A stretch of DNA of 64,000 nucleotides from Hippasteria phrygiana (taxonomy: Eukaryota; Echinodermata; Asteroidea; Valvatida; Goniasteridae), in NCBI GenBank assembly GCA_037893225.1, contig JAZGUH010000412.1:62001-126000 (forward strand), in the 5' to 3' direction. The notes beneath the pieces were generated by a model. It was not told the origin of the DNA. It made no database searches and worked only from the letters and a program-made list of their open reading frames with translations. How positions within the stretch are numbered: position 1 is the first letter of the stretch; each line of letters starts with the position of its first letter. A program made the translations under genes and the position numbers. This document shows, in pieces, positions 32,790-44,339 of this stretch.

Positions 32790-34915
32790 TGTATCTGTTT
32801 TCATATTTTTGTACTTGGTAAGTAATTCCAGACAGGGTCGGCGGCAAAAACAAGTTTTTTCCCACTCGGTCGGGAGCCAAAAATCCGTACATTTAGATAA
32901 TGTTTGACGGCTTGCATGGTGACAATGAACATGGCATAGGCCCCTACTGTTCCAGGCCTATAGGCATCATGTTTTTTGGGGGATTGTGGGGGATGGGTAT
33001 CCTCATTTTCCGGACCAAAGTTTTACAAATTTGTAAAAACAATGTGCCCCGGAAATTTCTGGTCCCCGTAAAATAAGTTTAAAACGCAGGGAATGGGTGG
33101 GTGGTTGGCTGCTTCTGAAAGCCTTTAGGCCTACACATACTTCTATCTGCATATAGGGGTGCAGACCAGTAAATGCGCCAAAAATTGCCTACGCCGGCCA
33201 AATCACGATTTGCGAGCCCTCAATTTCTCTGCTGTTAGAGCATTTTGTGAGCCATGAACTTGAGGGTTTGCAAAAGAGAATTTTGGAAGCGGTGCACAGG
33301 ACTGCCAGCTGGTATTACTGTGAAATTCGGATCAAATTGGGCCATAAAAGTGCTCTATTTTGCAATGGAGCGTAGCCATCAATTTTCAATCTGACTTTTA
33401 GGAGGGATCATCTTTGGATGGAAATTTTCCAAAAAGTTATTGGCTACTCCCCATAAAATTGAACAGAAACTTAACAAAATATGAATAGGCTTCAATTTGA
33501 AGTGTGTCTCAAACACATTGGAGAGTCCTAAGTATTTTTCCTGAATTTTGAAAGTGATAGCGTGTTTATCATTGTGGTCTATGGAAGCCGATTTATGGTG
33601 TGCAACCATAGGCCTATGTATAGCTTAAATTTTATATTGACCCCGAAATCTCGAAATGCAGTAGTTAAATTCCAATTGTGGAGAACTAAAGATATTCATG
33701 GGAGGAGTGCATGTATTTAAAAAGGAATTTTCTTTGACAATGCAAAATTAGCATGAAAATTTTAATTTTCAAGAGAGCACGCACTGAAAAAATTGGAAAA
33801 ATGACATTTTATGAGTTACCGGGCGGGCATGAGAGCATCGCAAAAAAATATAAACAGAAGCAAACAAAACCAAAACAAATACAAAAATCAACAACCCCAG
33901 AAACCCTCAAAACACCAAACCAACAAAAAAATGACAAAATTATCCTGGAAATGTATATGTACGTTTTCCCACGAACCATAAAAGACTAGCGGTATAGTTG
34001 TATAGAGGCAGTTGGTATGTTCACCAATACTTGTATCGACGTTGTCCTGATTTTACCCAACTTTGGCTCGAGTGCGGAATACCCGTCCTTATAAACTTGA
34101 AACAATTATTATGTGAAAGATGAGAAACGTTGTATTTTAAATCAGAGGCATGACAGGCCCAATAATTTTCTTGGGTCTGAGAGGGCGCACAATTGTTTGC
34201 ACAAATCGACACTCCCACCCGCCACCCTCAAAAATAAAAGACTCGAGAAAACATGGAAAACGAAACAAAAAATAATAATAATTAATTCAAGTCAAAATTG
34301 ACACCTGAAATCTAACAAAAAAATATCTCACCAGCATGAATGACATCGCCGACAACGCCAAAAGTGTCGTTAGCATTAAAGCAGTCCTGTTTCTTCGCAG
34401 AAACAAGCCGGCACTTATTCTGTCTCGCGATGCTTTGTCCATTCCAAATCCTCGAAGACCTAGGGGACAAAAAAAATGCTTATCACAAAAAAGTCTTGCT
34501 TAGTAAAAACATGTTATCGGCCAAAACTCATTGTAATGTTCATGCTTAGCAAAACCTAACTGAATATCAGTTATGCATAAATCAAGACTTTTCATGAACT
34601 GACCACATTCGCCGTTAGTGAATGGTGTGGACACTTGTCGAACAAGAAAACAGTAGTCACACGAGTCGAGTCTCGAGCCGTATACAAGTAAATGTTGACA
34701 AGAGAGCTGATGGTTTTTGTGTTTCTCGTAGCATCGCTTACAAGCACTATCTATTTCGGACAGGCCAGATGTTTATTTTTGACCTCCACCAGTGAGTTCA
34801 TGCTATTGTTAAATTATTTTGCACGAACAGAGCGACTGAACAAACCACCCAGTAGGTTTGGTGAGAATATGACATCGAAGTCGGAGGTAAATGTATAAGG
34901 CGCCCTTTATGACTG
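32790..34915. other. Gene-free stretch
   Basis: I see only scattered short ORFs without protein-like character and some A-rich sequence (33840-33950, 34230-34330). No gene or named repeat supported. Confidence 0.35.
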
Positions 34916-34916
34916 T

Positions 34917-35315
34917 ATTCGCAAACAAAATATATATAGGACAAACAAATATATATAGGACCAAACAAATATATATCGGACCAAACAAAATATACATAGG
35001 ACCCAAAAAATATATATAGGACCAAACAAATATAAATAGGACCAAACAAATATATATAGGACCAAACAAATATATATAGGACCAAACAAAATATATATAG
35101 GACCAAACAAAATATATATAGGACCAAACAAATATATATCGGACCAAACAAATATATATAGGACCAAACAAATATATATAGGACCAAACAAATATATTTA
35201 GGACAAAACAAATTTAGGACCACACAAATATAAATAGGACCAAACAAATATATATAGCACCAAACAAATATATATAGCACCAAACAAATATAAATAGGAC
35301 CAAACAGATATATAC
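34917..35315. repeat. 20-bp minisatellite GGACCAAACAAATATATATA
   Basis: About 19 units with small variations. Long open frames on the minus strand (CLVLYIF repeats) are products of the repeat. Confidence 0.95.
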
Positions 35316-35505
35316 TGACGTTTTCCAGCATAAGGCGACCGGTCACCGTATTTCTATGGGCATGGGGCGACCGACCGGCTTGGGGCGACCGATTACCGGT
35401 CGCCTTAAGGTAAAAGCAATAGGAAGAGATAGGGTTAGGTTACATATTTTTTAATGCAGAATGCCCATAGACCGGTCGCCCTATGCTGGAAAAGGGCGTT
35501 ATATA
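35316..35505. mobile_element. MITE with CCTTTTCCAGCATAGGGCGA ends (copy 2)
   Basis: Second copy of the 26578 element, about 95% alike, inserted in the 20-bp minisatellite; ATATATA lies on both sides. Inverted ends TTTTCCAGCATAAGGCGACC and, in reverse, TTTTCCAGCATAGGGCGACC. Confidence 0.85.
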
Positions 35506-35712
35506 TATATATAGGACCAAACAAATATATATATATGACTAAACAAATATATATATAGGACCAAACAAATATATATATAGGACCAAACAAATATATATAG
35601 GACCAAACAAATATATATAGGACCAAACAAATATATATAGGACCAAACAAATATATTTAGGACAAAACAAATTTAGGACCACACAAATATATTTAGGACG
35701 AAACAAATATAC
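35506..35712. repeat. 20-bp minisatellite, right part
   Basis: Continuation of the GGACCAAACAAATATATATA array beyond the MITE; the last units decay into GGACGAAACAAATATACATA and related words up to about 35860. Confidence 0.92.
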
Positions 35713-35869
35713 ATAGGACGAGACAAGAGTTGCAATTTATATAAAGCGAAGCGCCACCAAAGACGCCAGACTGCAATATATATAGAACGAAGCGAGTTCC
35801 GTATATAAGGAAGAAAACGTGAAATATATACATGTATAGGACGAAACGAGCTTGCAATATAAGACGTGA

Positions 35870-37610
35870 ACTCAGTCGCGAACTAAATAAACTAGAACAC
35901 ATGCAGCAGAGGGATGCTGCAGCAGAGGAAGTTGCATAAAATCAGCAGATTCTGGAAACACTTTTCTGGTACAGCCAAGGAAATTATGCCAATCGTCCAC
36001 AAAACTCAGCTTTTTAAGTTTCACTAAAAAGAAAATTCACCGCACATATATTCAAAATATAGGTTTTCCAGGCCAATTTGCGAATTTTTCTGATCATTTT
36101 CGTTAGTGGTCGTTCAAATTCGCGTGGTTTTACACATCTGATCAAATTCAGGCTTCTTTTTCACTGTTTGGACATTCAGTTTCAATTTTTAAGCAGCCAA
36201 GATTTTGTTCCGGATGTTCGTTTTCGTTTAGGGGCATTATATTTCGTTTTGGTGCAATGAAAACTTCATTTGTTGCGTTCTTAAATTGAGTTTTATTCAA
36301 ATTAGCGAACGTCATTATGTGTGTATGCTTTTCTTTTCCAATTCGTTATGGGCAATCATTTCATCAAACGGTCATTCAAATTAATAACATTTTTTAATTG
36401 ATATATTTTTCTATTGTCTTCCGAGGTTTTAATATATATTTGCAAAAATCATAATGGAAAACTCTGTAACATTTATAATGTAACATCTGAACTGATATGA
36501 GGGATGGAAGATGTAACGAACTAATGAAATGAAAATGGCTCATGAATTTTATTTTTCACTGTTGCTTTGTTTTAAAGTTTGACCAAAGAAATTAAGAGCA
36601 TCTATATGTTGACACGTTTGTACATCCTTAAGCTTTTTTAACTTGGGCTTGTTTACTGTTCCTTTCAGACCGGCAGCCCAGAGAGTTTATTCTGCTGAAA
36701 AGATACAATAGGTTTGATGGTCTGGCTATTTTAGTATAGTGCCGGGATTCAATATTCCATATTGCTGCCAGGTCACACCCTGTACATGTAGCCTGGGGGT
36801 CACAAAATAGGGGGGAAAAATGTGCATTTATTCAGCCGAAGAGATACACGGACAAAACATGCTGGGTATCACTCCCCGGTCTGGGCTTCCATTTCTTGAA
36901 ATTGGTTAAAGATTACTTTATTTTCCTCAAAAAGCGATTGATTTACGTTGTTTAATACCGTTTTCGTTTATTTCATATAACATATAACATATAACATGTA
37001 AGTGTCACTTTAGTCCCTATACCGCACCTTATTTGATGCACATCCTTACAAGGGTGCACCCCTGTAAATAAACGTCCATAGACATCAGATGTAAATACAT
37101 AACCTTAAAAAAATACTTAAAATTCTCACAGGTAACTGCGCTGCACACCAAAATAAAGCTTGCCTTATCTTATCATCCTTCAGTTTCTTTAGTATTTATA
37201 TAGGGGTCACCTATAGCTATACCTTTTGGATGATATTCCCCTCCAAGGAAGACCACCCCTAAAAGTAGTGCTTAATCTGACCTGCACAATGCATTTTGAA
37301 AAACCACATGACAACACGTTTTACACTTTCTAATGCTCTTAGATGCATTTTGGGGTAAGGATTGTTTGTAGCGGAATAGAGTAGATTAGTCAAGGACGTC
37401 ACGGTAGAATTAATTTCATATCCAAAATGTGTTAACAGTACGAACACATGTGGTTATCAAACTTGTTCTGGCTTAACTGCACAAGAACAGTGGCCACAAA
37501 AGGTATGTAACAATGACTTGTGTGCAGCTCGATTAAAGGAATCCTGCACTTTCGAAGGAATTATACAACGGGATCTTTATGACAATATTAATACACACAG
37601 GACTGCTTTC
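35870..37610. other. Gene-free stretch
   Basis: AT-rich, with TTTTCGTT-rich text around 36070-36370. No supported gene or repeat. Confidence 0.35.
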
Positions 37611-37619
37611 TTGCCGTGC

Positions 37620-37642
37620 AGTGGCGTATCCAGCGCGGGGCA

Positions 37643-37677
<35 letters not shown>

Positions 37678-37680
37678 GGA
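37620..37680. repeat. ~30-base poly(G) tract
   Basis: GTGGCGTATCCAGCGCGGGG followed by one of the longest uninterrupted G runs in the window (about 37647-37676). The leading word is similar to TGGCGTAGCCAGAGGGGG at 49331. Confidence 0.85.
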
Positions 37681-38428
37681 TACGCAAGCCATCCACCTTT
37701 ACCGGTTCTAAAAAATAAATGAATAAAATAAGCAAAAGTAATGAAGTGAAGCAACGCGTGTGCGTCGGTTCGGTTGTACGCGGCTCCTAGCCCACGGAAA
37801 GTAAGGTTTTATTCCTTGGTAAGGAAGACTGACACTCTTGACACTATGTAGCTAGTGATGTTCCACCAGGTTTTATTGTTCCAGCAAATCAAATCCCAGT
37901 AGACAAAATCCTAGCAAATCAAAATCCCAGCACCTCGTCACAAGGACCCCGAATAGAAACTGAAGTATTGCTTTGTAACACAATGTCAAATGTCCAGTGT
38001 AAATAATTTTATCCATGTAAGGCCGCTTTTTTTTAATAACTTGGATTACGGATTTTGTTGGTCTCCGGGTCGGGCGGCGAGCGGAAAAACATATATAAAA
38101 TTAAAACATGGCGGCGCCCTGTAATCCAAAATGGCGGCGCCCTGTAATCCAAAATGGCGGCGCCCGTGGAACGCGAAATTGACGAAAAAACATTCTCCAG
38201 TGAAGCGCGCGACGCAGATTCAGCCCAATCCCAAGCCAATCGACGGGCCACGCGTGGTCGGCAGTGAGGCGGGGCTACGGTACGGTCGAGCGATGCACTG
38301 CAACACCCACAGCTAGCTCGGTAAGGTCGCGACGACAGCTAGCTCGGGCCGGGGGCGGTTTCGTGGGAAGTTTCGGCGCGAACTAATTCGCACGAGGTGG
38401 TGGCGGTCAGCTTTTTCTGTGGTTTTCC

Positions 38429-38746
38429 TTATACGACCAGCAGATCTTGTCTCGTTTTCCATAGAATTAAAATTTCCGCAAATTGTACCTCACGGTACCC
38501 TCCAAAATCCCAAGCCTCCGAGCAATCTCGGGGTTGGAAATTCCCCCTCCGCCATGCCAGGATTGGATCGTCCATTTTGGTGATTGTTGATCTCACTTTT
38601 GAGCGGCATTGTGTGGCGCTTTCGAATTCCCTTATAAGGCCAGGGGAATCTAATTTCAATATTTCTGAATGGTCACGGCGATTGACTGTTAAAACGGCCC
38701 GCAACACAGCGCGCCTAATGAGGCATATCACGTCGGGAAGTGGCAC
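38429..38746 (-). CDS. Unrecognised 105-aa ORF inside the TIR element
   Basis: Minus-strand ORF with RRAVLRAVLTVNRRDHSEIL, then SKVRSTITKMDDPILAWRRG and FQPRDCSEAWDFGGYREV. The composition looks protein-like rather than repeat-like, but I recognise no domain. The opposite strand is also open for 120 codons over the same bases, so neither is certain. It lies downstream of the CpG-rich half of the element. It may be a fragment of a captured host exon or an accessory protein. Confidence 0.3.
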   Translation of the reverse strand: MPLPDVICLIRRAVLRAVLTVNRRDHSEILKLDSPGLIREFESATQCRSKVRSTITKMDDPILAWRRGNFQPRDCSEAWDFGGYREVQFAEILILWKTRQDLLVV

Positions 38747-38984
38747 GTTTTTTCCATGAAGGAGACGGTGTTTTTGTGTTGGAAACTTGCATATTACTGA
38801 CTAAAATGATGACACAAGAGACAGGTTTGGAAAATGTATTTAACATCCATGTATCCAAGTCAAACTTCATGTTGAAAATCGTACAGCTGGTGCATAAATA
38901 TTTTTGCACGCCAGTACGTACATGTACAATGTACATCATTTATACATGTACATGTACAATATACATGTATTATTATTGACGTAC

Positions 38985-39140
38985 TAGTGAGGACAAAAAG
39001 GAGGGTTCAACAAAGGGAACAATACTGTCCTCACGTTTATTTCTTTGTTCCGGAAAAGTGAGGACAGGCAAACTAGTGCTTAGTCTATGGGGATGGGTTA
39101 GTTTGTAGGACAATAGAAAGTCCTGACCAGGATGGTGAAA
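38985..39140 (+). repeat. Segment shared with the macrosatellite (GTGAGGACAG hairpin)
   Basis: CAAAGGGAACAATACTGTCC...GTGAGGACAGGCAAACTAGT...CTATGGGGATGGGTTA matches 104-205 and the equivalent positions in the other units. The inverted GTCCTCAC/GTGAGGAC words form a short stem. Confidence 0.75.
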
Positions 39141-39446
39141 AAAGTACCATTGTATGCGCACCATCTGGATCGTATTCCACACAAAAACAGTCAAAAAGTG
39201 TTCAGTGCGAATGATCCTATGCTTGTTCTAGGTGGTCTTAGACAGTGTGGCGCTGCCAGGATTGTTTATTATTCGACAACTTTCGGCGGCGATTTTTTAA
39301 ATTGTTTTCCAAAATCCGATTTTTCCCGGCGGCGGATCCGTAATCCAAGTAATAAAAGAAAAACCGGCCTAATATGAATTTAATACAAAGTGCTGTACAT
39401 GTATAATACATGAATCAAACCATTGAGTAAATCCATCGAACTGTGC

Positions 39447-39492
39447 GTTTGACCATGGAGGAAGGATATAGATCCTTCCTCCATGGTTTGAC
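39447..39492. mobile_element. CATGGAGG micro-insertion (32 bp) with 7-bp TSD
   Basis: GTTTGAC (39447-39453) and GTTTGAC (39486-39492) flank a 32-bp palindrome, CATGGAGGAAGGAT and its complement around a 4-base centre. Confidence 0.85.
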
Positions 39493-39644
39493 TTACATGC
39501 ACACCATTGTCCCGTGTTGATTGTAATATGCCGTCCAATTTACACACACAACACATGCAAATCAAGCCTAGACAAGGTCACAATATAATAGAGCAAAGCA
39601 CAGCAAAACTGTTCCACAGTACAGCGTACGTGCTGATCTATTGC

Positions 39645-39795
39645 GCTGTAACCACGGACAAGGGACACAAAAGTTCCCTATTTTCATAGGAAAACAAATA
39701 TCAAAACATTTGAAAAAAGATGTACGTACCCGGTACTCCTCCAAAAGTTGGGTGGTATGTATAGTCGGTCTGCAGTCAGCGCGCAGCGTACTCGA
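39645..39795 (+). repeat. Segment shared with the macrosatellite (CCACGGACAAGGG...)
   Basis: ACCACGGACAAGGGACACAA to GATGTACGTACCCGGTACTC matches 7693-7795 (unit 3) and, as far as GATGTACGTA, units 1 and 2 (471-553). Confidence 0.8.
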
Positions 39796-40092
39796 TAATG
39801 AGGTGCCCGGCGACGTTTTATTTGCAGCGAGTTGACGGTCTCGGACCTACGAGAATTCACGAGGTTTTTGCGAGCGTTCGGTAGTGCCTCAAGAAAATAG
39901 ATGGGAAGCCCATTTTCGCTGCAGTTTCCGGCCAACATGGAGTTGTGAGTAAAAATGTATTTCTTTCTGCATCGAATAATACAATTTAAAAAAAGAAATT
40001 CGTTGTGAAGGCTGTTTACTAGGCTTGTAAAATGAGGTATTAAAAATATAGTTCTTTAAACTACCTGCACGTTTTTGTGAACTGGGTAACAG

Positions 40093-40415
40093 GCCAACTC
40101 GTACCTTGGCCAACTCGTACCTTGGCCAACTCGTACCTTGGACTGGACAACTCGTACCTTGGACTGGACAACTCGTACCTTGGACTGGACAACTCGTACC
40201 TTGGACTGGACAACTCGTACCTTGGACTGGACAACTCGTACCTTGGATTGGACAACTCGTACCTTGGATTGGACAACTCGTACCTTGGATTGGACAACTC
40301 GTACCTTGGACAACTCGTACCTTGGACAACTCGTACCTTGGACAACTCGTACCTTGGATTGGACAACTCGCACCTTGGACAACTCGTACCTAGGTTTGGA
40401 CTACTCGTACCTTAG
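40093..40415. repeat. Minisatellite with CAACTCGTACCTTGG core (12-21 bp)
   Basis: About 17 units, alternating 21-bp CAACTCGTACCTTGGACTGGA (with T variants) and shorter 12-15-bp forms. All open frames here are repeat artefacts. Confidence 0.96.
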
Positions 40416-40433
40416 ACCATGGAGGAATAAGAC
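40411..40433. mobile_element. Possible degenerate CATGGAGG micro-insertion
   Basis: CTTAGAC then CATGGAGGA then ATAAGAC: flanking 7-mers match 5 of 7. It sits at the end of the minisatellite. Weakest member of the family. Confidence 0.35.
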
Positions 40434-40439
40434 ACACTC

Positions 40440-42190
40440 GTTTGCACAACTCGTACCCTGTTTTAAACATGGGTTTCGATGTGTTTTCATTCCAAGGAAA
40501 TGCCCATCACTTAAAGACTTATATTACTCTCGAAATGTGTTTAAAATTTAACAAATGACAAAAAGTGTGCTGTCATTGAAGTCCAGTGTGTATGTACGAG
40601 TCCATGTATTATAGACAGATTTTTTGAAATGTTGAAACGACTCCGGTTTTGTTGAAACGCATGTACATCAGGCATGCAACTTTTCATCGGATCAGCTGAT
40701 TCCTCGTTTTTCACTTCACACTTATAGTATGCCATTGGAAATTGAAAAACACAAACTCTTGTAAAGATTGGAATTTGTTTGTGAGGTTGCATGCCTGGTA
40801 CATGTACATGTATTATTTTTGTATTGGACATTCCACTGCGCAGTCTTCTTTTAATTCTAAAGACCCTAGTTTTTGCAATTTTGAATCATATCTTTTGGTA
40901 GAAAATGCAGTTTACTTAGGCATTTTTCAGCAATGCCATATGCCTCTAAATGTTTTGTGGTTCATTAATTTCCCTCAAATCTCAACACCGAAACCTTGCA
41001 AAATGTTATGTATTGAAGAACTTATTATTTATTGGTGTTTGATTTAAGTATACTTAACATGTAGTTTCATGTTTACTCTTGTAAACACATTTTCATGTCT
41101 TTCGACTTAATGTAAAAAGTGTGAAAATGTCATTTCTGCAATGTCTTGTGCCCTTCTTTGAAATATTATTAATGTTTAAAAGTCTTTCAGTTCCTTGTAT
41201 ACAAAACATTAGTATAGCTGCTTGTGAAAATAGAATGAAAGTGAAAATGGTACACAGGTTTTAGTTGTATTAATTAAAGCATCCTTTCTGTTATTTATTA
41301 TTAATGTCATCCATGATCTACAACATATGAATGTTATAGGAATACAAAAAATGATAGGGTATCTCCCTCCCCCCCCCCCCCTTTTTACAGGAAATAGCAT
41401 TGTGGGTAGCCTATATTTGCATTGTACAATACTTGTTTTGGCCAAACCCGTCAAAGAAAAAGTGGTTTCCCTTTTTGTTTTCAATCAGTTTGAGCCAAAA
41501 CTAAATGAAAAGGAAAATCATCAATAGACAACTTTTTATCGGCACGCAAAAATTTCGATTTAACCCCATTTTTAATTCCAGGCTGTAGAACTTAGGTTGT
41601 GGACATATAACATTTGTCATTGAAAAAAAATAGACAAAAATTACAAAAAAGCAGCCTGGAAATCTTTGTGATGTGTTTATAATACATTCTATTTTCTAGT
41701 CTGGCGCCTTTACTCCGCCTTCACACTTTATTATAAGCCTGTATGTGGATCAGGGTACCTGACACATGAAAGCGCCCTTGTGTTAAATGTAGCGGTGCCT
41801 GATTGGTCAAGATGCAAAGTCGTTTGGGGATATATGACCAATGAGGACAGCACACTCGTGCCATCCACGTGCTTGCAAAGCTGCGTTGTTTTCCTAATCT
41901 GGGCATACGGAATGGACATCATCTTTTAGTGATCCTGACTGTTTCGAATAATCAAGAGAACCGTATTTATAAAGATAGGTAACTTAATATTATAGCTTGT
42001 CTCCAACCCGTCAGATTCTTCTGCCCAACTTCGTTTAGTTTAGAAAAAAGACATTTTTCTCCGACCGTAAATTCACTACAACAACGGTCACATTTTCGTT
42101 CATATATTTCACAAAATGGACGTTTAAAATTTGAATAATCTCACTAAACAATAAGGCTATACCATTTCCAGCCTGTCTTTTAATTAATAT
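40440..42190. other. Gene-free stretch
   Basis: No supported gene. A C run lies at 41370-41381. The segment 41740-41925 with short overlapping ORFs is not protein-like. Confidence 0.35.
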
Positions 42191-42249
42191 CTTACTTTTA
42201 AAGACACGTTAACTGGAAAATGAATTTCGAAAATGTGATCTCCAATCTC

Positions 42250-42440
42250 ATGAATATGCATTTACCGAGCGTTTTATGCATACGCTGCAAATAAACGAAA
42301 GCACTTTTCAGCACGCTGCGCGCTGACTGGTCTGGGTGGTTACTTTTTAAACCACAAATTGGATCATTTGGCAGGGTTTCGTGACCATGACCTGTTCGCC
42401 AGCAAGACCAAAAGAAAAGGGGCGGGGCAAGGCGGTAAGG
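42250..42440. repeat. Rearranged copy of the 7.8-kb repeat
   Basis: GCATACGCTGCAAATAAACG to CGCGCTGAC is the reverse of 7860-7910, while the adjoining GGTCTGGGTGGTTACTTTTT is in the same direction as 7825-7850. One half is thus inverted with respect to the other. Confidence 0.65.
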
Positions 42441-42491
42441 ATCATCAATATTCATGAGTCCCTACAAGTTCCCTGCTTAGAAACCCTTGCC

Positions 42492-42600
42492 CTAGTCTTG
42501 GTTCCAAGACGTCCTTAGCGGTGCGACGTATAGCGCGCACGGCCGGCCGACAGCGCCCTCTCGCTACACACACACACGCCACGGCCAAATCGCTGCCACG
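42492..42600 (+). mobile_element. RecQ-fragment repeat, left-end fragment (copy 3)
   Basis: CTAGTCTTGGTTCCAAGACG through CGACAGCGCCCTCTCGCTAC and CACACACGCCACGGCCAAATCG. It stops before the helicase part. Confidence 0.75.
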
Positions 42601-42774
42601 GCCAAATCGCTACCCCTCTTACGTTTTACAGTCTGTGGTTCTTATCCGCATACACTTTTTAGCTCAGTCTGTGGTTTATGCATGTGCTGTATTAGACTGG
42701 ATTCGAATTTAGTGCTGTATTCCGATTTAGGACAGTGTACCAGTCTAGAGACGAACGTGTACATACGGAAGCAG

Positions 42775-42976
42775 GTCAACTCGGACCCAAACCAACTCGG
42801 ACCCATACCAACTCGGACCCATGCCAACTCGGACCCACTACCAACTCGGACCCACGGCCAACTCGGACCCACCACCAACTCGGACCCACGGCCAACTCGG
42901 ACCCACTACCAACTCGGACCCATACCAACTCGGACCCATACCAACTCGGACCCAACGATGACCAACTCGGACCCAT
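42775..42976. repeat. Minisatellite with CAACTCGGACCC core (~18 bp)
   Basis: Eleven units of CCAACTCGGACCCAYRC type, spacing mostly 18 bp. Shares its core with the arrays at 40.1 kb and 46.5 kb. Confidence 0.95.
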
Positions 42977-43140
42977 CGTGCGAATTTTGACTAAAGCATG
43001 CAGATGCCAATTATTGAGGCCTATTTATACATTGTTTCGATGGATACATGAACGAACGGGGGGCATCTAGGAAGGCAAGCTTGGGGTGGGGGAGCCTGGG
43101 GAGGGAGGAGGCCGAGGTTCAAGTGACGATTCTGCTGTCA

Positions 43141-43184
43141 ATATTACCATGGATGAAGGAACACTCCTTCCTCCATGATATTAC
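43141..43184. mobile_element. CATGGAGG-type micro-insertion (30 bp) with 7-bp TSD
   Basis: ATATTAC (43141-43147) and ATATTAC (43178-43184) flank CATGGATGAAGGA...TCCTTCCTCCATG, with nearly complementary 13-bp arms. Confidence 0.85.
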
Positions 43185-43890
43185 CTACTACATGTACATG
43201 TATTTGTTTTATGGTGTTCTTCCGCTCAAACAAATTAAACCTATATAGATATGTTTTATAAGTATCTATACTAAGACTATAGTATAAAATGTGACCCGCT
43301 CTTTCAAAAAGGGCATTATGTCGCACTATGTGAAAACATACACAGGGCTGTTCTATGTGAAGCTGGCGAAAAAAAGGTGATTTTTTCGTGGTTTGTTGGC
43401 TTCTGTTATATCTATACATTTGTTGTATTTTAAAATTTATTGTCAAAAACATTAATATTGATGAATAAAGATACAAAAATAAATGTTGATCAAAAATACT
43501 TTTATTTCTTTGCACTTTTTGTGTTTAAACTTAAAGGCATAACTTAAATGTTTAAGCTTCAATGTATCTCTACACGAACTTCCGTTAAATTAGAAAATAG
43601 AAGTACATATCTCGAGAACACGAAATGCCACAGGGGTCAAACCTACACCAAATGAAAGCTAAGGGTGTGGTAAATATTTACCGGTAACAAAGTTAACTAG
43701 AACGGATCACCTCGCAAATAAATACAGCCTGGAATCCAGAATTCAGAACAAAACAAGAACAACTATTTAATCCAAACTCCATCAACAACTCCAATCCCAT
43801 AAGGACAAGAAAATCAAGCAAAATTTCGTCTTACACGCGGTCTTCACAATCCTCAAGCCTGATGTTTCAAAGTTGGATAAAAAGTAATAC
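43185..43890. other. Gene-free stretch
   Basis: AT-rich; no gene or clear repeat. Confidence 0.35.
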
Positions 43891-43959
43891 ATCTCAGCTG
43901 CTATTTACAAACGTTATTAAAATATAACCCATCTGTTTGTTTTTGCGATGTTCTGAAAC

Positions 43960-44335
43960 CTATGTCGTATAAATATAAATGTTTGAGTCCATGGAAGAAT
44001 CAGTAACGTTGGAATATTGATGTAAAAACACTTCATCCTGATTTTAAAACTTGTCCGAATTATTATTCAAGAGCATTTGATATGTACAATAAATTATTAT
44101 GATGACACCATCTGAATATTTGCACGTGTTTTAAGTCCTTAAAACATATGTTTATGGCGTTAAAATCATGTTTAAGAAATATCCTAAAAATCATGCCAAA
44201 TTCTTGACAGCATACCTAAAACATGTTGCAAATGTTTAAGTCTATAGAAGAATCAGTAACGTTAAAACAATGTTGTAAAAGCACTCCATCCCGATGTTTC
44301 AAACTTGTCCGAATTATTATCAAGTACCCTGCCCG
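43960..44335. repeat. Solitary copy of the 25.9-29-kb satellite
   Basis: TTTGAGTCCATGGAAGAATC, AAAACTTGTCCGAATTATTA, GAGCATTTGATAT and CTTGACAGCATACCTAAAAC follow the same order as in the satellite at 26.4-27.7 kb, with about one and a half units present. Confidence 0.75.
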
Positions 44336-44339
44336 TGGA

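Larger units (their letters stand above)
38021..39369. mobile_element. 1.35-kb TIR element, GC-rich left half
   Basis: Left end GGCCGCTTTTTTTTAATAAC and right end (reverse) GGCCGGTTTTTCTTTTATTA, both followed by ACTTGGATTACGGAT. Inside are three 24-bp direct repeats with AATGGCGGCGCCCTGTAATC (38107-38165), a CpG-rich stretch up to about 38420, a minus-strand ORF, and a segment (38985-39125) shared with the macrosatellite. Confidence 0.75.

Noticed and set aside
33753..33989. Lys-rich 78-codon ORF
   Set aside because: A-rich low-complexity sequence; no start context, splice sites or domain.
34798..35346. 182-codon minus-strand ORF rich in CLVLYIF repeats
   Set aside because: It is the translation of a 20-bp minisatellite; all frames of that array are open.
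38397..38759. 120-codon plus-strand ORF in the TIR element
   Set aside because: Overlaps the minus-strand ORF; neither has a recognisable domain, and the minus one looked marginally more protein-like.
40056..40551. Several >100-codon ORFs with QLVPWT / RYELS repeats
   Set aside because: Product of the CAACTCGTACC minisatellite.
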